Source: Homalodisca vitripennis
Lineage: Eukaryota; Arthropoda; Insecta; Hemiptera; Cicadellidae
DNA length: 64,000 nt
Assembly (NCBI RefSeq): GCF_021130785.1
Contig: NC_060209.1
Span: 22,878,001 to 22,942,000, forward strand
Direction of reading: 5' to 3'
In this document: positions 58,340 through 64,000 of the stretch, piece after piece
How the letters are laid out: the number at the start of each line of letters is the position of its first letter
Numbering within the stretch: the first letter of the stretch is position 1
Translations under genes and position numbers: made by a program
The notes under the pieces: model-generated
What the model was told of the DNA's origin: nothing
The model's database searches: none
Seen by the model: only the letters and a program-made list of their open reading frames with translations

Positions 58340-59597
58340 ATCATTGCTATGTTATATGAGCTGTCTGTCAGATTTACCAAAATATTAAAAAAAGTAGAAA
58401 TTGTATTTGTGAGTGTAAATTTAACAAATTTTCTTATTTTAAATGTTAAACTTTAACAACATTTTTGGCCATTTTTTCTTATAAATTTTTAGTAAAGTTC
58501 ACAAAGAAAAAGTATGTGTAAATATATGGTTAAATTGGGCAGGAAATAGTAAAATGGAAACAAAGAGTTAAAAGTCATATGTATAATTAATTTTGGTCAT
58601 TACAAATCAATAATACAAGCATTAAAGTAATGTTTTTTTATAATATCTATAGAGGTTACCATTTATTAGAGCATTTCATTACGAAACAAATTTTACTTAC
58701 TCCAGTACCATTTCTGTGAAAACCTCATTTGCCAATTCAAGAAACAAAATAACTATTTGAATTACATCAAAATTTTCAGTGTATCTTTGGCAAAATAGTG
58801 ATTTTTCCAAGCTGATTGATCAATAAATAACTTTTAAGCTAAATAATACATAAATCATGTTATGACCAATGAATTTTGTGAATATTTGAGATATTCTTCA
58901 AATGATATAATGTGAACGTGAATATTATTTGTTTGTAAACTTTTAATAATGACAGTCATTTGAAGGCATTCATGCATACAAAACTCCTCTTTCGATTCAT
59001 ACTAAAAACTTAATTAATTAATCTTTTAATGCTTTTTAACTGCTGTTTTAGTGATTGTGTATTATTGACTATATGTACTTGTACCAGATCTAGAATTAAG
59101 AAAATGATTTTTCAAAGTAACCAAAATAATATTAAGAGTATATTAACGTTTAAGTGGCAAAGTAAAAAGTGGGGATACAGTTTTTGGCAAAAAGTAACCA
59201 CTTTTTCAAAGATTTATAAAAATATTTGTTACTGAAATGTAGACTTATAATCCTATGGTTAGTTGACTGAAAAGACAAAATATGAGAGCTAATTTGTATT
59301 TTGTATTTAATGTTTTTCATATATTAAGAAAACTACCATTGAAATAACTTGAGTATTATAGTAAATTAAATTTTGAAATAGTCAGATTATTGACCCAGAG
59401 CGTCTGTCTTTGACTCAGAGAACTGAATGAGTAGTGTGTGAGACTAGTAGCTAGGCATTCTGAATAAATTTTGCTGCTGACATAATCTGTTTTTACAATA
59501 AGAACTATTTTCTGCAGTATAATTTTTATTTCACTTTTTGTTACTCTTTAAGCAATATTCTTTTTTTTTACAGTTTTAAGTTTATGTCATTTTTGGT
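58340..59597. other. AT-rich intron, no gene seen
   Basis: Nothing recognised. Confidence 0.5.
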
Positions 59598-59858
59598 TTA
59601 AGGCCGTTTCACACCGCGGTCACACTATGTCACGTTACGGAACGTGACAGATTTTTCAAAAGATCTGTTTCCATAGTTTTAAATGGTGTAATTCACACTG
59701 ACCTCGCAGAACCTCTGCGGAATCGCTCCGAGAGCGATCTTTTCAAAACATCTGTCAACGTCTGTGGCCTTGCGCATGCGCACTGGCTCGCTACCTGTCG
59801 CGCAGTTTTGTGCCGTAACTCTTTACAAGAAGCTGGATTGCTATTTTTGTTATTTATT

Positions 59859-59993
59859 ATGGAACAGTTAACTGAAGCCATCAGAACGTGTCCACTGCTG
59901 TGGAATACAGATTTGGAGGAGTATAGAGACAGCAATTTAAAGGACACAGCATGGGGTAAAATACCAGAGCAACTGGAACAAAATAGTAAGTAG
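59859..59993 (+). pseudogene. MADF-domain fragment of Harbinger accessory protein
   Basis: From the ATG at 59859 it reads MEQLTEAIRTCPLLWNTDLE, then YRDSNLKDTAWGKIPEQL, which fits the start of a MADF (Adf-1 Myb/SANT-like) DNA-binding domain. PIF/Harbinger elements carry such a second gene whose product helps the transposase reach the nucleus and bind ends. It stops after about 45 residues, at the presumed deletion junction near 59995. Confidence 0.65.
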
Positions 59994-60002
59994 TTCTAGT
60001 GG

Positions 60003-60145
60003 TTGAAGGGGTGCACCCAGTGCGTTCGGTTTGTAACCGAATACAACAGCATGAGTTCCTCTTCACTACTCGAACTACTATCACCATCATCCAACCGAGG
60101 CACATTTTTAGTAAAAGCCCTATCGCACTACGAACCACTTGCCAT
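60003..60145 (-). pseudogene. Harbinger transposase N-terminal fragment
   Basis: The - strand reads MASGS, a stop, then FTKNVPRLDDGDSSSSSEEE and TNRTHWVHPFNH. An acidic Ser/Asp/Glu-rich start followed by a W-V-H-P block is characteristic of the N-terminus of HARBI1-like transposases. No catalytic domain remains. Confidence 0.55.
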
Positions 60146-60299
60146 GTTACCTGCTTCAACTAAGCCGACTGACAGAGCAGAAACACTGTCCCAGTATCTG
60201 ACAGACGTCGGTGGCGGTGTGAACTGTACGTCTGTCACGCGACATCTGTCACTTTAAGTAACGTGACATAGTGTGACCGCGGTTTGAAACGGCCTTTAA

Positions 60300-61425
60300 A
60301 CCTCATAATTTTTCTCATGTTTACTGGGAATACAATATTATTATGAAATTGATAGAATTAAATTGTGTCATTAGTTTATGCATTTTGGCACACTTTGGGC
60401 ATTTTCACTTTTTCTAAACACCTCAATATTTTAGTTTTCTTTTGAACTATGGGCGACCCATACATTAGCAAGGATAAGAGGAAATATGCAAATAAATCCA
60501 ATAGCTGACACAATATGTCAGTTGTAAAGGAGATGAAAAATAACATAAAATTTTACAGCACAAACAGATTGACTGTCTTCAAACATGTGCATCAGTGGAT
60601 GGTTCAACAAAGTCTTTTCACATTTCAGGGAAGTACACTATCACAGTCGTGAAAAACCCCCATTGTGGTTTTATTCCATTTGTCTGTAGAATATGTGGAA
60701 ACTTGGTAACAAAATATTTTGTCACGTGCAGTATTTGAATAGTTATGACTTTTTAGGTTTATAATTGTTATTTCAGTTTGTCGTATTTATTTGTTATTGT
60801 TTCTATTGGGTGTAGATGTTAACGTTAATTGTAGGATATTAAGTTTTAAGCTTCAGTCACACAATTGCACAAGTTTTGTGTCCAACATTAGAAATTGCTT
60901 GTCAAAACCAGTACAAGAGCTCTCGCGTGTAGTGTCTCACTGTTGTACATGGAATTGAAGAGCATTGTCGGACATTACAAATGTCCAGTAAAAGATATAT
61001 ACCGTGAGCGGTGTCACGAGGTTTTATTATATATTCAATTTACTATTCAACTCTATTTTAGCTATTTGTAGTATTTCAAACTATGCCACTTGCTCTTATT
61101 TGTTTGTTATATGTCTTAATATTATTATCATATCTCCTATAATATATTTATATTTTGTTAATTATATAATTAGTATCTTTTATTATAAAGATTGTAATCA
61201 CAATCATATTCGTTCAAAACACCATAACCTAGGGCATATTGTAGGTATAATTGCACAAAATCTTGTAATTATAATATAAGTTGAGTGTTGTAGTAAAATG
61301 TTTTATGGGTTGTAAAACTTTAGGACGAAGTCAAGCAATAATCTGTTTAAAGTACTTTCAAACTAGACATAAGATAAGACAAGAAACTGTTAATGCATTG
61401 ATCTAAATAGTGCAATTGATGTGTT
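60300..61425. other. AT-rich intron, no gene seen
   Basis: Nothing recognised. Confidence 0.5.
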
Positions 61426-61429
61426 GCAG

Positions 61430-61732
61430 ATGATGATGTTATCTTGGTACCACCCCCACCTCCACCGAAGATATCGCGGCCAGACACACCTCCTGTACCT
61501 CCACCACCTGTCATCTCAGCCTTGTCATCACCACCGCAAGCTCCGTCACCTCCTCGCATCTCGTCCTCCTCTGACCAGAGTCTCAGCATCGAGGAGACAA
61601 ACCGTCTGCGAGCCAAACTGGGGCTCAAACCACTGGAGGTGGCTCAACCGACGGCTATTAAGGGGGAGGAGAAATCTGAGAAAACACTTGAGGGTGGGAT
61701 GGACATGGGCGAGTTTGTACATAAACCCGCTG
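61430..61732 (+). CDS. SART1: SART1, exon 2
   Basis: The acceptor is GTGTTGCAG (ends 61429) and the donor GTTAGT is at 61733; phase 1 in, phase 1 out. A Pro-rich stretch ([20 protein letters not shown]) leads to [20 protein letters not shown]. This last segment is nearly identical to the SART1 hallmark (human [21 protein letters not shown]), a Hub1/UBL5-binding HIND-type motif in this protein family. It ends [10 protein letters not shown]. An overlapping 122-codon frame in another register is a shadow. Confidence 0.95.
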
Positions 61733-62728
61733 GTTAGTTACGACTTTGTTTTTGGAAAAACTTATTTAGTATATTTAATAAAATTTTGATTTATTTGAAG
61801 TCTTTTTCGTTAAAAAAATTCATGTTTACTTTTGTAATGTAATATTTGATTTCTCTCTAGTTTAATTTATTTTGTATTATTGATTCAATTAAATTTTTTT
61901 ATTTTATTCGTATCAACTCTTTGTTGAAAAATATTATTTCTTACTTTAAAATTTGATATGCCATGAACATTTAATCTTAGTGCATATTTAGACTATGAAA
62001 TTTACTTGAACATAATATTAACATAATGTTTAAATATTTTTATTTTCACTAACTGAAAGCCAACACCAGACCTATCCATGTTTTTTTTAATCAGTGAACT
62101 TAGAAACTGTCTGTGAGTGTTCTTAAAAATTTTATTGAGATTATATACATTGAATTAAATTGAAAATCTCTTTATTAATTAAATATACATTTTGTTTACA
62201 TTGAATACCGTCATAAAAATTACTTAACTATTATAGTTATAAACTAAGAGGTTGTAATGTGATAAAATACTCTAATCTTTTAGTCAATCTAATCGCAGAT
62301 GCCCTAATAATGCAGCTTTAGCCATAACACAGATTAATTTTTTAAAATACAGAAAAAGTTCACAATATTATAAATAATTAAAAAGAAAAATTTTTAAACT
62401 ACGGAACTAAAACAATAACAATAATAATATATTTCAGTAATCAACAATAAGTTAGGAACAATAATTATAATAAATACACAAAACCATCCAAATAAATACA
62501 AAAACACAAACTGATACGTTGCAGTTGTAAAAAAAACTCAGCTCGTAAAATACGTATAAAGATAAAGAAACTTAAATTTTTCTTTAATGTTGCATTATTT
62601 TTCTTTGCCGTTATTGTTAATGGTGTTTTAGTTCAAAAAGTTTTCCCAATGTAATTAGTGTTTTTTCTCATAAGACTGCAGTAATAATTCATTTAATATT
62701 TATTTATTCAGCTACTAAATTACAATGC

Positions 62729-62780
<52 letters not shown>

Positions 62781-63151
62781 TTTCAAGAAATCTTTGTATA
62801 TTTTTCTAAAGTGCTGATTTAATGATTAAATTCGTTTTTAATGTTATCTGAAATACACTATCTTCTACTAAAAATTTATTCTAATTTTGCATTAATTTTT
62901 AATTAACACTCAAACAAAAAATTTTTTATTGAAAACATTACATATTAAATAAACGTATACCTCTGTTTAAACAATCAAAACATATTAAATATGCTTGTTA
63001 AAGTCAATTACCATACTTTAAAAGTAGCAACACCTCTTGTCTCTGATTTTAATCTAGTTAACTCATATTACTTCTTTTCTTGTATATGTTTCGAAGAGGA
63101 TTAATTAATTATATTGTTTTAACTACTGATACTTATTCTTTTTTAACATAG
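61733..63151 (+). other. SART1 intron 2
   Basis: 1.4 kb, AT-rich, with a (TA)n run at 62736-62774. No other feature seen. Confidence 0.8.
62736..62774. repeat. (TA)n microsatellite
   Basis: About 19 TA units. Confidence 0.9.
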
Positions 63152-63342
63152 ATAACATTGCTGCCAAGTTGAAGTCTGAGAAACTGAAAGCAAAATTGGC
63201 TGAGCGCAAGGAAAAACGGGCTCTTGAAGCGAAGTTGGCAAAAGTGAAGCGACTAGCTGATGACAGTGATGACGAGAGTGCGTCTGCTTGGGTAGTGAAA
63301 AACCGGAAAATAACAGAAGAACGACTTAAAGCAGAAAAGAAA
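63152..63342 (+). CDS. SART1: SART1, exon 3 (gene continues beyond the window)
   Basis: The acceptor is TTTTAACATAG (ends 63151) and the donor GTAAGT is at 63343; phase 1 in, phase 0 out. It reads [36 protein letters not shown], then [20 protein letters not shown]. This aligns with the SART1 segment REKLAAAKEKRLLNQKLGKIK ... AAWIERSR, a charged helical region. The C-terminal two thirds of the protein must lie to the right of the window. Confidence 0.92.
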
Positions 63343-64000
63343 GTAAGTTTTAAATATTTTTTTTTAAGGTGCAGCTACAATTTTTTAAAAGAATTAATGA
63401 TTTTGAAGTAATATTCTGTCAAACTGAAATGTATTTATTAATTGACTAACAGTTATTTGTGGCTTTGTATGTGACTTCCAATTGAATAGGTACGTCACAG
63501 GCATTTAAATGTCGTAATTAAAACTCCTGAAAACAGGTTATGGTCACTGTAATAAATTCTGATCTCTTGATCCATTTCAAAACAATTGGTGTTAAGTTTA
63601 AAGAGCAATGTTTTGAAGTCCATAGTAATCTTAGTAAAAGCACTAATGATGTAATATGATAGAGCCCTATGATAATTTTAAATCAAAATTAGACATGTTT
63701 AAGGTAATTATTATTTCAGTGTTCATTTTTAAAAAGTTCAAATATTGCATTGTTGTATTTAGATTTAATGCTTGAAGAAGAATTTCTGGTTTAAATCAGT
63801 TATATTTCACACACTGCTATTGTTTGCCTTGTTGCCTAGATAACAAAAAATGTGTATTTAAACTTGGTCTGAGAAGCCTACTGTAAACAAAAAGTTTCTA
63901 CTTTCAGATCTTATAATCTTCTTCCTCTAAATCATTTCCCATGCTCTATACAAGGAACCACCAGAGAGTGCAGTTGGCGGCGACCAATAGAATGGACTGG
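63343..64000 (+). other. SART1 intron 3 (partial)
   Basis: AT-rich sequence with no exon I can support before the window edge. Confidence 0.5.

Larger units (their letters stand above)
59601..60295. mobile_element. PIF/Harbinger relic with pieces of both its genes
   Basis: A 695-bp element with inverted ends of about 38 bp (AGGCCGTTTCACACCGCGG...; inverted copy with one change) and the 3-bp target duplication TTA (59598-59600 and 60296-60298) typical of PIF/Harbinger. Inside, the + strand carries the start of a MADF-domain protein. The - strand carries what looks like the start of the transposase. The rest of both is gone, so this is an internally deleted copy. Confidence 0.88.
39337..61429 (+). 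other. SART1 intron 1 (22 kb, repeat-rich)
   Basis: Phase-compatible GT-AG intron. It contains a LINE, two mariner-like elements, a Harbinger relic, a piggyBac-type MITE, another inverted-end element, two tRNA-like units, microsatellites and a 137-bp hairpin. I saw no additional SART1 exon inside it. Confidence 0.75.

Noticed and set aside
61421..61789. 122-codon + frame overlapping SART1 exon 2
   Set aside because: Out of register with the conserved SART1 motif; the 61430 frame is supported by phase and homology.

Overview
This is an AT-rich eukaryotic window, almost certainly from an insect. It has spliced genes with GT-AG introns, an endogenous retrovirus whose envelope resembles the baculovirus F / errantivirus type, and many decayed transposons. 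A sap-feeding hemipteran is my best guess, but that is an inference and not shown by the sequence. Most of the 64 kb is intron and repeat. Only about 1.8 kb is host coding exon.

Two host genes lie on the + strand. (1) A CD36-family / class B scavenger receptor runs from about 6.7 to 31.9 kb. Eight exons join in consistent reading phase and end in a C-terminal transmembrane helix and stop. The N-terminal exons are not in the window. Its 17 kb intron between exons 7677-7880 and 25048-25148 holds an endogenous retrovirus (8567-18646) and a Penelope-like element (20752-23455). Two of its exons have undergone tandem partial duplication across the 5' splice site. (2) SART1, a component of the U4/U6.U5 tri-snRNP, starts at 39153. 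Its second and third exons are at 61430 and 63152, and it runs off the right edge. Intron 1 is 22 kb and holds a nearly complete CR1-like LINE on the - strand, two mariner-like elements, a Harbinger relic, a piggyBac-type MITE, other repeats, and a long hairpin.

Between the genes (about 32-39 kb) are two things I find most interesting. The first is a palindromic array of seven units of about 263 bp, each carrying a tRNA-Gly-like gene with intact Pol III boxes (33.2-35.1 kb). Further copies of the family are at 23.5 and 55.6 kb. The second is a decayed endogenous viral element (35.5-37.7 kb) with the motifs of the superfamily-1 helicase of alphavirus-like plus-strand RNA viruses, split by an unrelated insertion of about 1.2 kb.

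The endogenous retrovirus has 476-bp LTRs that I read as free of substitutions, with two compensating 1-bp length differences. Its pol and env are nevertheless broken by many single-base shifts. Together with the 1-base gaps in the tRNA-like array, this suggests some frame breaks are assembly indels and not true decay. All coordinates and translations were read by eye. Family calls rest on motif recognition and not on searches.
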